DNA from: MFD09286-c1 sp963701015
GTDB lineage: Bacteria > Bacteroidota > Bacteroidia > Bacteroidales > DTGW01
Assembly: GCA_963701015.1 (NCBI GenBank)
Contig: OY969556.1
Coordinates: 1,178,001-1,242,000 of the forward strand
Reading direction: 5' to 3'
DNA length: 64,000 nucleotides
Of this stretch, positions 7,145-15,926 are shown piece by piece. The position numbers were made by a program, and so were the translations under genes. The first letter of the stretch is position 1. Each line of letters starts with the position of its first letter. The notes under the pieces are model-generated. The model made no database searches. It saw only the letters and a program-made list of their open reading frames with translations, and was not told where the DNA came from.

Positions 7145-7268
7145 TTATATTTTTTTCCAACACATATCAGCTTTTTGTATTTCTATGATACTTTCCAAAA
7201 CGGCATAATTCCTCGAGTCCGAATATAAATAATCTTCAGGTATAGTTACAAACCTGCTTGTACTGGGA
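7145..7268 (-). pseudogene. C-terminal remnant of a RAYT gene (copy 5)
   Basis: Unit B4 version of the tail, ending at the same stop as the other B copies; a one-base deletion near 7250 shifts the frame in the PVQAGLV region. Confidence 0.65.
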
Positions 7269-7388
7269 AAATTCTGTTTTTTAATTTTAGCAAATGCTAA
7301 AACATAACACGACGAAGCAAATGCTTCGCCGAACACTTCTGGTTACATTCTACGCTTATTTGAGCCGATGAAAGTAAAATTAAGTTTA

Positions 7389-7416
7389 TCGCACGCTTTT
7401 GTAAAGCGTGCGAAAT
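7389..7416. repeat. REP palindrome 13
   Basis: CGCACGCTTT and AAAGCGTGCG arms, a perfect 10-bp stem, followed by AAATTGTA as at the left end of the RAYT element. Confidence 0.8.
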
Positions 7417-7495
7417 TGTACATAACTTCTAAATAGTAAAACTCTTTCATTTTTATAAAGTTTCCAATGAAAGAATTCCCCTTCTTCGTTTGTAG

Positions 7496-7535
7496 AAACC
7501 CAAAGGGTTCGGCAAAGCCAGCGGGTTAGGGGTTG
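7496..7535. repeat. C-rich/G-rich intergenic repeat
   Basis: AACCCAAAGGGTT followed by GCGGGTTAGGGGTTG; the same kind of sequence as at 1383-1445 and in the etf operon gaps. The rest of 7417-7600 shows no gene. Confidence 0.45.
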
Positions 7536-7600
7536 AAATTACCACTGTTGCATCTTTAATTGCAATAGTAAAGCAGTTCGTTAGGCCAATGAAGATAAAA

Positions 7601-7632
7601 TTTCGCACGCTTTACAAAAGCGCGCGATAAGA
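7601..7632. repeat. REP palindrome 14
   Basis: GCACGCTTT-ACA-AAAGCGCGC, 45 bp beyond the stop of the minus-strand gene at 7677. Confidence 0.85.
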
Positions 7633-7676
7633 TTGGTTTAATTTTACAATTTTTCAAACAATTTCTCAGATATATA

Positions 7677-8618
7677 TTATTCTTTTACCAGTTTTTGAAT
7701 ACTTATGCCACTTTGTGTTGGTATTTGAATTATATAAATTCCTTTGGAAAGATTACTTATATCAATTGTATTTATTCCTTGATTAATATAATAATTTTGA
7801 ACTATTTGCCCATTTAAGTTATAGAGGATTGCCTGTTTAGCTGTATTGTCATAAACTTCCAGGGTAATTTTATTTTTTGCAGGATTGGGAAAAATTTTGA
7901 ATTCGTTAGTTATTTTGACTCCTATATAAGTATCATTGTCATTCAAGCAACGAATGGAAACCCCATCTATTTTTGAGATATAATTAACATCTATGTGGTT
8001 ATATAAATATGTCATACCGAGAGCTAGTGCATTTTGTTGATCATAGACAGAGGAAGATAAAAACCAAGCACTTTGACCCTTTCCAATGAATTTACCAGGA
8101 TGAAGTACGTCATAAGGTTCAATGTCGTCCCTAAACCCACCCGGGAGTGCTGTAAAACCCGTTGAATTGGATGCTAAACTATCGTACGGGTTGGGTTGCC
8201 AATGTGCAAAACCAGCTTCTTTAATTTGGTTGCTACAAAAATTTCCACCCAAATAATTTAGTAGTATTCGAAATTCTACTGAAGTTGGCACATGCCAACC
8301 AACAGGGCAAAGTTTACCCGTATTTATGGTATACCAATTATATAACCTTCCATACGCTTTTATTGTATCGGCATTGGCTGTATTGTCATAAATACAAACA
8401 CCGGGTGTTGATAAAGCAGCCCATGCTTTACCATCTGTAACATTGGGTATGATTGTACTATCGTTGAGTCTTGTAACATTAAGGTTTTCGACCATCCATT
8501 TTTGTGAGCCTATTGTTATGGAATGGTAAACATTGCCGTCAATATCGGTTATGGTTTGGGCATTATTAATTAATTGAAATATTACAATTGCTGTAAAAAG
8601 TAAAATAAGCTTTTTCAT
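7677..8618 (-). CDS. Secreted FISUMP-domain protein with T9SS type A sorting domain
   Basis: A 313-aa exported protein. Residues 1-20 are a signal peptide. Residues about 22-232 have the pattern of the Fibrobacter succinogenes major paralogous domain (IDGNVYHSITIGSQKWMVEN, YGRLYNWYT, CPVGWHVPT, STGFTALPGGFRD, SIRCLND). Residues about 240-313 are a Por-secretion tail (FKIFPNPAKNKITLEV, LSKGIYIIQI, KLVKE), so it should be carried by type IX secretion to the surface or medium. It is the last gene behind SusC/SusD, 38 bp after SusD, and may be a surface partner of that system. Its stop region is the source, or the relative, of the 32-bp copy at 2431-2462. The molecular function of the FISUMP domain is unknown to me. 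Confidence 0.88.
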   Translation of the reverse strand: MKKLILLFTAIVIFQLINNAQTITDIDGNVYHSITIGSQKWMVENLNVTRLNDSTIIPNVTDGKAWAALSTPGVCIYDNTANADTIKAYGRLYNWYTINTGKLCPVGWHVPTSVEFRILLNYLGGNFCSNQIKEAGFAHWQPNPYDSLASNSTGFTALPGGFRDDIEPYDVLHPGKFIGKGQSAWFLSSSVYDQQNALALGMTYLYNHIDVNYISKIDGVSIRCLNDNDTYIGVKITNEFKIFPNPAKNKITLEVYDNTAKQAILYNLNGQIVQNYYINQGINTIDISNLSKGIYIIQIPTQSGISIQKLVKE

Positions 8619-8656
8619 AATCGTGAGGTTATAATATTTAATTTATCAATATTTAA

Positions 8657-10225
8657 TTACTTTCCTAAATTTGGGTTCAATATTGTATCAATGGCTGGTA
8701 TTGGAGAAAAATATACACTTTTATCATAAACCCCATAAGGTGGGCCACCTTCGGCAGAGTTTCTCAATTTTGGCAAATTTTCTACCATTTCGAGCCTTAC
8801 CAAATCGAACCAGCGGCCTTCGGGTTCGCCGCAAAGTTCCCAGGCACGTTCCTGTACCACAGAATCCGCAAAGGCAGTAGATGACAATCCGACAGGTAAA
8901 TCAAAGTCACAGTGTGAATTTAAATTAAGATGATGCGCCCTGCGCCTGATTTGGTTTACACAATCGTATGCTTTTGCATCAGGTTGGCTAGAACGCGCCA
9001 TGGCCTCGGCATAAGTGAGCAAAGTTTGAGCATACCTGAAAATATATACCCTTGGGATGCCGTAGAAAAAATTATTTGGTGGTGCTTCATTGATAGCACT
9101 TGAACACTGGTAATAAAACTTTCTATAGCCTATCCTGTTGCAAATACCCACTTTATCAATGTCAATATAACCTGTTTTCGGGGCATTGCCCCAATAAGGT
9201 GGAACATAAATTGTTTCAAAAAAGGTTATTTCTTTCCGGTAGCTTGATGGATAATTGTTATAAAAGTTAACTTCAGTTGGGTAAAATAATATATCCATAC
9301 CAGAACTTGCTAAATTTATTTGAAGTAAACCAATATAAATTCCATAATAAGGAATTTTATTTTTATCAAAAGCATCAGGTGTAAATAAAGAAAGTTTGGG
9401 AAAATAAACAGAAAAAACGGACTCTGAATTCAATAAATGTAATGTGTCCCAAACATTGGCGAAATCATTTAACAGCCCAAAACCAAAATAATTTGCACTG
9501 TCTATAATTTCGCCTGACTCTTTTGCAGCCAACCCATATTTAGTAATATCTTTTAAAGGATATCCTGCCCAGTTTAAGTATAATTCAGCTAAAATAGCTT
9601 TAGCCGTACCACGGTGTGCTGTAACAAATGGGACACGGGCAGAAGCATTGTTTTCAGGTAATAGCTCCATTGCCATGTTCAGGTCGCTTTCTATAAAGTT
9701 ATATATTTCAATATAGGATGCTTTGGAAACTGTATAATTTATATTAATATCCTTAATAATAGGTATTTGCCCATAAACCCTTGTAAGCCTGAAATAGCAG
9801 TATGCTCTAATTAAATATATTTCACCAAGGATTTGCCTTGTAGGCTTATCTTTTAATATGGCCAGATTGTATTGTTTTAATAGGTTGTTTGCCGAAGTAA
9901 TCGACGAAAACAGAGATTGCCAAACGTAAGAAGAGGAGGAGTAAATATAATAATTTTGGGTAGTATAACAATTTGCTGATGCTCCTAAGTAATATGAATC
10001 ATATGTTGGGTTTCCAATGTTTAAATCGTCTGCTTTAAGGTTTGCAGCATAAAAATCAAAATAATCACTAATAGCACTAGCAAGTGTACCATACAAGCCA
10101 TTTGTTGCAGCAACTAATTGGTCATAATTTGTAATCTTACTTATTGAAGTTTCCTCTGGGCGAAGTATTTTTTGGCAATTTGTAAAAAATAATACCAGAA
10201 TAGGGAAAATTATTATTTTTTTCAT
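8657..10225 (-). CDS. SusD/RagB-family outer-membrane substrate-binding lipoprotein
   Basis: 522 aa. The signal peptide ends in a lipobox with C17 (LVLFFTNC). SusD-type helical TPR features follow (EIYLIRAYCYFRLTRVYGQIP, AELYLNWAGYPL), with the C-terminal FRYAQTLLTYAEAMAR, INQIRRRA and ERAWELCGEPEGRWFDLVR that mark the family. SusD proteins lie over the SusC barrel and hold the ligand. The start is 3 bp from the SusC stop, so the two are co-translated. The ligand cannot be read from the sequence; no glycosidase is in this operon, so it may be a glycan or another polymer. Confidence 0.95.
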   Translation of the reverse strand: MKKIIIFPILVLFFTNCQKILRPEETSISKITNYDQLVAATNGLYGTLASAISDYFDFYAANLKADDLNIGNPTYDSYYLGASANCYTTQNYYIYSSSSYVWQSLFSSITSANNLLKQYNLAILKDKPTRQILGEIYLIRAYCYFRLTRVYGQIPIIKDININYTVSKASYIEIYNFIESDLNMAMELLPENNASARVPFVTAHRGTAKAILAELYLNWAGYPLKDITKYGLAAKESGEIIDSANYFGFGLLNDFANVWDTLHLLNSESVFSVYFPKLSLFTPDAFDKNKIPYYGIYIGLLQINLASSGMDILFYPTEVNFYNNYPSSYRKEITFFETIYVPPYWGNAPKTGYIDIDKVGICNRIGYRKFYYQCSSAINEAPPNNFFYGIPRVYIFRYAQTLLTYAEAMARSSQPDAKAYDCVNQIRRRAHHLNLNSHCDFDLPVGLSSTAFADSVVQERAWELCGEPEGRWFDLVRLEMVENLPKLRNSAEGGPPYGVYDKSVYFSPIPAIDTILNPNLGK

Positions 10226-10228
10226 AGT

Positions 10229-13200
10229 TTAAAATTTTATGTTCACTGTGGCAAACATTGATTTTGGGTTTGGTACCGAGCCACGGTCAATGGCATTATC
10301 CGAAAAATTGTTATCAGTAAAAGTGGTGACTTCTGGGTCATAACCTTTATATTTAGTGAACGTCACCATATTTTCGAAGCTTAGTGAAAACCTGAATTTC
10401 ATGTCCCAGAAAAGTTCTTTTGAAGGTGAATAGGCAAGTGTAATTGTCTTTAGACGAATAAAGCTTGCATCATCAATTAATGCTGATGATTGGTAAAAAG
10501 TCGACATCTCGATAGCCGTTAAGCTGTCGCGTATGTAATTGTTCGCTTCCCGGTTTGTGCCTGTCATAATCGTAGCTGCCCTTGTGGCGTTGTATTTTTT
10601 TACCCCTTCAACTGCATACCAGAGGAGGTTCAAACTAAAATTCTTGTATTGAAATGTATTAGAAAAATCCCAGGTATATTTTGGCACGGAGTTCCCAATA
10701 ACAACCATATCATTTGCATTGAGAGCCTTATTGCTTGTGTCGGCATTCAAATATTTCATTCCACCTGATTTGACATAATGGATATCTTTTGAACGGGTAT
10801 CAGTAGCAATCCATTTGCCCATGTTCTCATAACCATATATATTACCAAGTGGTTGTCCCTGCTTGATTATAAATTCAGGCATAAGCATGTCAGATGTGCT
10901 TGCAAAAACCATTGGTTGTTTATCCAAGACTTTTTTTACTATTTGGGCAGAGGTTGAAAAATTAAACTTTATGAGCCAAGAGAAATTACTTGTCTTTACC
11001 GGGTTTGCTTCAATCTCCAACTCTTTTCCATTTACACCTATTTCGCCAACATTGATGTATTGCATCCCTCCCCCATAATATTCTGGTATCTGACGTTGTA
11101 TAATCAAGTTGCTGATGTTTTTGTTATAATGGGTAGCAGTAATTGAAACCCTCTTATCAAGGAACGCACTTTTAATCCCAAAATCCAGTTCATCCGTACT
11201 TTCGTGTTTCAGGTAATGGTTGGCAAACTGTAACACGGCAGGAGATGTGCCGGTTGTAGTCCCAAGTGTATATTGCACATTCTGGTACAGGTCGTTGCTC
11301 AAGCCATTAAGCGGGTAATTCCCGCTCTCACCCCAATTAGCATACAGGTTAAAGCTGTTCATCCAGTTTAATTGTTTGAAGGGTAATTCATGGAAAATAT
11401 CCCAACTCAATGCTAATGAAGGAAATAATGCATAATAGTTGGTATATAAACCTTCTTTGATGTTACTTATATTAGCTACCGCTGAAACAAAATAAGTTTC
11501 ATTATAATTATAACTTGCATTGGCAACATAGGAACTTATAGAACGGATTACAGAACCATTTGGGCCATAAGCAGCCATGGAGTTCCGTAGATATGAATAA
11601 CTATTTAACTGACCATGCATTGTATCTACTCTCCACCAGAGATTATCTTCGTAAAACCTATAGGCTGCCACCATATCTATCTTATGTTTTCCGAATGCAT
11701 TGAAATAAGATATATTATACTGATGGTTGTATAAAAAGACATCTTCATTGCTTTTCACTATTACATCGTTTCCAAGACTATTGTTGTCATAGTAAGAATT
11801 ATAATAATAATTAGAATACCGAAGCATTAAAGATATCATAGCATTCAGGCTTAGGTGGTCAGTAAGCTGTAACCTTGCCGAACCACTAATAACATGAGAA
11901 TTTATGCGTAAACTGTTACTGTTATTTTGTATAATGGTTTGCGGCAAATCAGGGACATTAAGAAGTGGATAATTGGCATAAGTCCGCTGATATAACTGTC
12001 CTTGATAATAGATAAGGGAGTCCGGGGTATTACGTTGAGTCGGTGGCCTGGTAATGCCTATGAAAAGTAGTGGGTTTCCCATATAAATATCCTGGTTGTC
12101 GGTATTGTCCTGAATACTTCCACGATAACCAATGTCAATAGCAAGTTTCTTCCAGAATATCCGGCTAAGCCTTGCCGAAAGGGTATAGCGCCTATAACTT
12201 GCATTGGGTAAAATTCCCTGTTGGTTCGTATAATTGCCCGAAATATAATATTTTATTGTTTTAGCCGTGCCAGATGCAGATAACTGGTACTCTTTAGAGA
12301 TACCTGTTTTAAATATTTCTTTTTGCCAGTTGTCATTGCTGGGTTTGTCTGTAATTTGAGGGAAATAGTCATGTATGTATGAATTTATATTCTTATGGGC
12401 TAAATTGATAGAAGCCAGAAAATCATTTGTGTTCATCATGTCGTAGAAATTATTGAACCATTGTGTACCGTATTTTGTGGAAAAGTTTATTTCGCTTTCA
12501 CCGCCTTTTTTGGTATCAATGAGCACAACCCCATTCCCGCCCTGGAAACCATATAGCGCTGTAGAAGATGCATCTTTCAGCACAGTAACATTTTCAATAT
12601 CGTGGATATTCAGGTCGGCAATACCCAGGCTCGACATGTTTACTATGGGTACTGGAACCCCATCCACAACGTACAAAGGTTCGGCCGATGAAAAGAATGA
12701 ATTTTGACCACGAATTCTTATTTTTTCATGGTCGCCCGGTAAACCGGAGGTACTTGTAGCCCAAACACCAGCAATACTGGAATGCAAAATATCTGAAGCA
12801 TTGTTTTTGTTTAGTTGTTCAATTTGTTTACTGCCAATTTTTGGCAAATCACGGCCATATTCCATATTCCCGAAAAACTTACGCTGGCTTGATACTTTTA
12901 CTTCCCCAATCTGGCTTGTGGATGGCCTTAATATTATATTTACTGACATATCATCGGTTAAGTTGATGTTCCGAACTTCATCGTTATAGCCAATAAACCT
13001 GTAAACCAAAGTATATTCACCCGGCAAAAGGCTTAATGAATAAATGCCATCGTTATTACTTACAGTACCGGAAGTTTCACCTTCAATATAAATGTTTGTC
13101 CCGGCCATTGGCTCATTGCCAGTTGAATCAATAACTACGCCTGTTATCTTAAACTTAGATTTTGCTGATGGTACTTTTTTTAATACAACTTGTTTGGCTG

Positions 13201-13477
13201 TTACTGTAAATTGAATATCAGTTCCGACAAACATTTCGGTCAGTAGCTTTTTTAAAGGTAATTTTGAAGCTTTAATGCTTACTTGGCGATCCATTGGGAT
13301 GTCCGATTCGACATAGGAGAACAAGATGTTGTAATTTTTTTCGAGATATTTAAGCATGGTTCCAATGGTTTCGTCTCCTTTGGGTATCAGTATTTCAATA
13401 TCCGAAATGCTTTCAATGGCAGTTACCGAAGCCATAAATGCAATGAACAAAACCAGGAGTTTAATTTTTTTAAGCAT
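10229..13477 (-). CDS. SusC/RagA-family TonB-linked outer-membrane protein with STN domain
   Basis: 1082 aa. The order is signal peptide (1-20), STN domain (about 30-100; ISDIEILIPKGDETIGTML, LPLKKLLTEMF), a carboxypeptidase-regulatory-like beta-sandwich (about 112-195; ITGVVIDSTGNEPMAGTNIY), a TonB plug (ASDILHSSIAGVWATS, IRIRGQNSF, PLYVVDGVPV, ILKDASSTALYG), then the barrel ending in MFATVNIKF. The N-terminal STN domain is the signalling domain of transducer-type receptors, which contact a FecR-like anti-sigma factor in the periplasm, and fits the FecR and sigma genes directly upstream. It imports a large ligand using TonB energy. It precedes susD and is likely induced by the ECF sigma factor. 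Confidence 0.95.
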   Translation of the reverse strand: MLKKIKLLVLFIAFMASVTAIESISDIEILIPKGDETIGTMLKYLEKNYNILFSYVESDIPMDRQVSIKASKLPLKKLLTEMFVGTDIQFTVTAKQVVLKKVPSAKSKFKITGVVIDSTGNEPMAGTNIYIEGETSGTVSNNDGIYSLSLLPGEYTLVYRFIGYNDEVRNINLTDDMSVNIILRPSTSQIGEVKVSSQRKFFGNMEYGRDLPKIGSKQIEQLNKNNASDILHSSIAGVWATSTSGLPGDHEKIRIRGQNSFFSSAEPLYVVDGVPVPIVNMSSLGIADLNIHDIENVTVLKDASSTALYGFQGGNGVVLIDTKKGGESEINFSTKYGTQWFNNFYDMMNTNDFLASINLAHKNINSYIHDYFPQITDKPSNDNWQKEIFKTGISKEYQLSASGTAKTIKYYISGNYTNQQGILPNASYRRYTLSARLSRIFWKKLAIDIGYRGSIQDNTDNQDIYMGNPLLFIGITRPPTQRNTPDSLIYYQGQLYQRTYANYPLLNVPDLPQTIIQNNSNSLRINSHVISGSARLQLTDHLSLNAMISLMLRYSNYYYNSYYDNNSLGNDVIVKSNEDVFLYNHQYNISYFNAFGKHKIDMVAAYRFYEDNLWWRVDTMHGQLNSYSYLRNSMAAYGPNGSVIRSISSYVANASYNYNETYFVSAVANISNIKEGLYTNYYALFPSLALSWDIFHELPFKQLNWMNSFNLYANWGESGNYPLNGLSNDLYQNVQYTLGTTTGTSPAVLQFANHYLKHESTDELDFGIKSAFLDKRVSITATHYNKNISNLIIQRQIPEYYGGGMQYINVGEIGVNGKELEIEANPVKTSNFSWLIKFNFSTSAQIVKKVLDKQPMVFASTSDMLMPEFIIKQGQPLGNIYGYENMGKWIATDTRSKDIHYVKSGGMKYLNADTSNKALNANDMVVIGNSVPKYTWDFSNTFQYKNFSLNLLWYAVEGVKKYNATRAATIMTGTNREANNYIRDSLTAIEMSTFYQSSALIDDASFIRLKTITLAYSPSKELFWDMKFRFSLSFENMVTFTKYKGYDPEVTTFTDNNFSDNAIDRGSVPNPKSMFATVNIKF

Positions 13478-13501
13478 GGCAGTTAGTTTTGATAATTTGG
13501 C

Positions 13502-14488
13502 TTATTTATAAAAAACAACTTCGTTATTTGTGATTTTGTAATTCAAATTGGTAGTTTGTCCCAGCACATTTATAATATCAGTTAATGACTGGTGGTCAAA
13601 CGAAGCTGTTATTCTAATATCCCTGGTATTTTTATCGTCTATTGAAATTTTAGAATTATATATTAAGCCAATTGTTTCAGCAATTTCAGAAAATAGCTGG
13701 TTATGAAAAACCAGCTTTTTTGTTAACCAGGCATTTTCGTTGATATTATTTACATTTTTGATTTTAATGGAATGGTTTGCAAACCAAATTCCAACCTGGT
13801 TTTGGTGAAGTTCGGCTTCATTAACTGGTTCTATAATATCAGTTAAAGCAACTATACCGGATACAACAGCAACTTTAATTTTTCTGGCCACGGTATCGGA
13901 TTTAACATTGAACGAAGTTCCTATATCTTTAATAGATGCTTGTTGTGTTTTTATTTCAAAAGGAATATTGTCGATATGCTTTACCTCAAAAAAAGCTTCG
14001 CCGAATAGCTTTATATTACGTGTCTCTAGTCCATATTTATTGGAATACTCAATTTTACTATGTTTGTTAAGCCAAGCAACTGATCCGTCAGCAAGGGTAA
14101 ATTTCATAATTGAATCGCCCGAACTTAAAGCAATAAATTTCTCAGGTTTAAATAGATGCATTTGTGAGTGGAAAATAAAATATAGACCTATTAGTATAGC
14201 AATTGCTGCGGCTGCTTTAAATATCATTTGATTGGTATTCCAAAGTTTACGTTTGGTAATTGAATTGTCAAAGCGTTCCCAGGCTGCTTCAATATCAGGC
14301 GATGATAGTTCAGGAATTTCTCCGGCCTGATGCCATAATTCTTTCACTTTATTAAAATATTCCCGATTTTCAAACGAGGCGTTCAACCAGCTTTCAACCT
14401 GTTCAATTTCAGATTTGCTAAGTTGCTTTTTAATGTAATTAATAAGGACATAATCTTCCATTGTTTTTTGCTTTTTTATAATAGTCAC
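13502..14488 (-). CDS. FecR-family anti-sigma factor
   Basis: 328 aa. The cytoplasmic N-terminus (about 1-85) has the FecR_N pattern (SKSEIEQVESWLNASFENRE, VKELWHQA). One membrane segment is at about 90-107. The periplasmic FecR domain follows (SGDSIMKFTLADGSVAWLNK, LFGEAFFEVKH, GTSFNVKSD, VVSGIVAL), and the C-terminal STN-like module ends in LTDIINVLGQTTNLNYKI. The protein should hold the sigma factor until the SusC STN domain signals. An alternative ATG at 14461 (MEDYVLINYIKK) looks closer to the usual family start. It sits 59 bp after the sigma gene and 24 bp before susC. Confidence 0.93.
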   Translation of the reverse strand: MTIIKKQKTMEDYVLINYIKKQLSKSEIEQVESWLNASFENREYFNKVKELWHQAGEIPELSSPDIEAAWERFDNSITKRKLWNTNQMIFKAAAAIAILIGLYFIFHSQMHLFKPEKFIALSSGDSIMKFTLADGSVAWLNKHSKIEYSNKYGLETRNIKLFGEAFFEVKHIDNIPFEIKTQQASIKDIGTSFNVKSDTVARKIKVAVVSGIVALTDIIEPVNEAELHQNQVGIWFANHSIKIKNVNNINENAWLTKKLVFHNQLFSEIAETIGLIYNSKISIDDKNTRDIRITASFDHQSLTDIINVLGQTTNLNYKITNNEVVFYK

Positions 14489-14547
14489 AAAAAACAGTTT
14501 ATACCCTTAAGAGGAATAAGATTATTTTTTAAATTATTTAAAAAGTT

Positions 14548-15096
14548 TTATTGATTGATGTTGAAGAAGAATTTAATCAAGGTAAAAAGGCATAAAATAA
14601 TTTCTATTTTATAGAATTCAACCAATGATTGTTTCAATTTTTTTAATGCTATTGAAATTTGTGTTTCAACTGTTTTTTTGGAGATATTCAAGTGAGATGC
14701 AATTTCAGCATAAGTTAGATTTGTAAAACGACTTAGAAGAAAGATTGTACGGCATTGATCGGGCAATTTTTTAATGTTTTCTCGTAATTTCCTATTTAAA
14801 TTATTGTCATTTATTTTTAATTCCTCAATTATATCTAATTCATGGTTTTCATTTTCAAAACTGTATTTAATGTGCCGTTTCTGAAAATTTATAGCTTTAA
14901 ACTTTACAGCACCCATTAGGTAATTTTTTAAGGAACGGTCAATGTTTATTTTTTTGCGCTGTTCCCAAACCGAAAGAAATACTTCCTGCACTATCTCTTC
15001 TGAGTCATGAATATTATTGGTATAAGTATAGGCAAAAGCAAGCAAATCTTTGTAATGTTTTCTGAAGATTGTTTCAATTTCAGTTTTGCCTAACAT
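14548..15096 (-). CDS. ECF RNA polymerase sigma-70 factor
   Basis: 182 aa. Region 2 is IFRKHYKDLLAFAYTYTNN to DSEEIVQEVFLSVWEQR (about 10-50). Region 4 is LPDQCRTIFLLSRF to LNISKKTVETQISIALKKLK (about 110-155). This is the Bacteroidota expansion type that pairs with FecR. The last 20 residues are strongly hydrophobic (IILCLFTLIKFFF), a tail seen in many of these factors and possibly membrane-contacting. It heads the sigma-fecR-susC-susD-FISUMP operon. 15097-15248 upstream holds AT-rich sequence where its promoter must lie; I saw no clear motif. Confidence 0.93.
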   Translation of the reverse strand: MLGKTEIETIFRKHYKDLLAFAYTYTNNIHDSEEIVQEVFLSVWEQRKKINIDRSLKNYLMGAVKFKAINFQKRHIKYSFENENHELDIIEELKINDNNLNRKLRENIKKLPDQCRTIFLLSRFTNLTYAEIASHLNISKKTVETQISIALKKLKQSLVEFYKIEIILCLFTLIKFFFNINQ

Positions 15097-15248
15097 ATCT
15101 GTTTTTGATTATTTAAAAAATGGAGTTTATTATTCTTCACTTTTATTTTAAATCAAATTTATGAAATGTTTGTTATTAAATATTATTTAGGTTGAAATAT
15201 TTAGGTTATAGAATAGAACGGTAGTACGTTATAAGAGCTATTCTAAAA

Positions 15249-15276
15249 TTTCGCACGCTTTACAAAAGCGCGCGAT
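15249..15276. repeat. REP palindrome 15, outside the main cluster
   Basis: TCGCACGCTTT-ACA-AAAGCGCGCGA, identical in the core to palindromes 6 and 14. It lies 15 bp beyond the hicA stop and 8 kb from the rest of the family. Confidence 0.85.
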
Positions 15277-15291
15277 TGGAAATTGATTTTA

Positions 15292-15516
15292 CTATTTTGC
15301 TTTTATAAAATCATCAATTGACATCATCAAATCTTGTTTAATAATTTTATTGAGTAACCCACGGTCAATCTGCTCGCCATGATCAGGAATTACCGTTGTG
15401 CGTCCGTCCTTGTGTTGGAAAAATTTATGGCTTCCTTTTTGTCTTTTTAACTCAAAACCGAGTTGGAGTATTATTTTAATAAGTTCTTTAGCAGTAATTA
15501 AAGGTAACTTGGACAT
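15292..15516 (-). CDS. hicA: HicA-family toxin (mRNA interferase)
   Basis: A 74-aa protein with the whole HicA pattern: LITAKELIKIILQLGFEL, then KGSHKFFQHKDG with the catalytic histidine H31, TVIPDHG, and LLNKIIKQ. HicA folds as a small double-stranded RNA-binding domain and cuts mRNA without the ribosome. It lies 2 bp downstream of hicB, so the pair is one operon with antitoxin first, the reverse of the E. coli order but common elsewhere. A REP palindrome follows directly. Confidence 0.92.
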   Translation of the reverse strand: MSKLPLITAKELIKIILQLGFELKRQKGSHKFFQHKDGRTTVIPDHGEQIDRGLLNKIIKQDLMMSIDDFIKAK

Positions 15517-15518
15517 AA

Positions 15519-15731
15519 TTATACCGAAATTTGTTGCAAGCTTACAAATCTGTTTAAAGGTTTATACCGCTTATTCTCATCTAAATAGAGTTCTATTGCT
15601 TCTTTTGTCCTGTTAAAAAGCTCATCATACGTTTTAGCTTGAGTATGGCAACCAGGCAATTCAATAACAGATGAAATTAAATATCCATCCAAACCTTGTT
15701 CTACAATAATGTTAAACGTTTTGTTAAGCAT
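15519..15731 (-). CDS. hicB: HicB-family antitoxin
   Basis: 70 aa with the HicB partial RNase H-like fold: FNIIVEQGLDGYLISSVIEL, PGCHTQAKTYDELFNRTKEA, IELYLDE. It lacks the C-terminal DNA-binding domain that longer HicB proteins have, so this short form may bind the toxin without acting as a classical repressor. It is translated just before hicA. 15732-15926 upstream has no other gene. Confidence 0.88.
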   Translation of the reverse strand: MLNKTFNIIVEQGLDGYLISSVIELPGCHTQAKTYDELFNRTKEAIELYLDENKRYKPLNRFVSLQQISV

Positions 15732-15926
15732 TTTTTAAATTTTATTTTGACGTCTTCAAAATTAATTAAATATATTCATTTTGTGTTACCATTTTACCCA
15801 TATATAATTCCAAATCAGACCAACGTAAAGTAGTATATATTAGCTGATATTAATTGATATGTCTTTTTTAGCTAATTTCTAATAATATTTCAAAGTTAAA
15901 TTGGTTATGCAAAATTTCTAAACCGA

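Larger units (their letters stand above)
6645..7366. repeat. A/B dimer array of decayed RAYT tails, right part
   Basis: Continuation of the array beyond the IS: B3 (6645-6934), A4 (6935-7099) and B4 (7100-7366). B3 lacks its first palindrome, lost at the IS insertion. B4 lacks the REP and has a one-base deletion in the RAYT tail. Confidence 0.8.

Noticed and set aside
3482..7366. Repeats with regular spacing as a possible CRISPR array
   Set aside because: Units are 170-320 bp, alternate in two types, hold palindromes and transposase tails, and have no short unique spacers; no cas gene is near.
3482..7366. An integron-like cassette array with attC-type palindromes
   Set aside because: There is no integrase gene, the units carry no cassette genes, and the palindromes are fixed parts of near-identical repeats.
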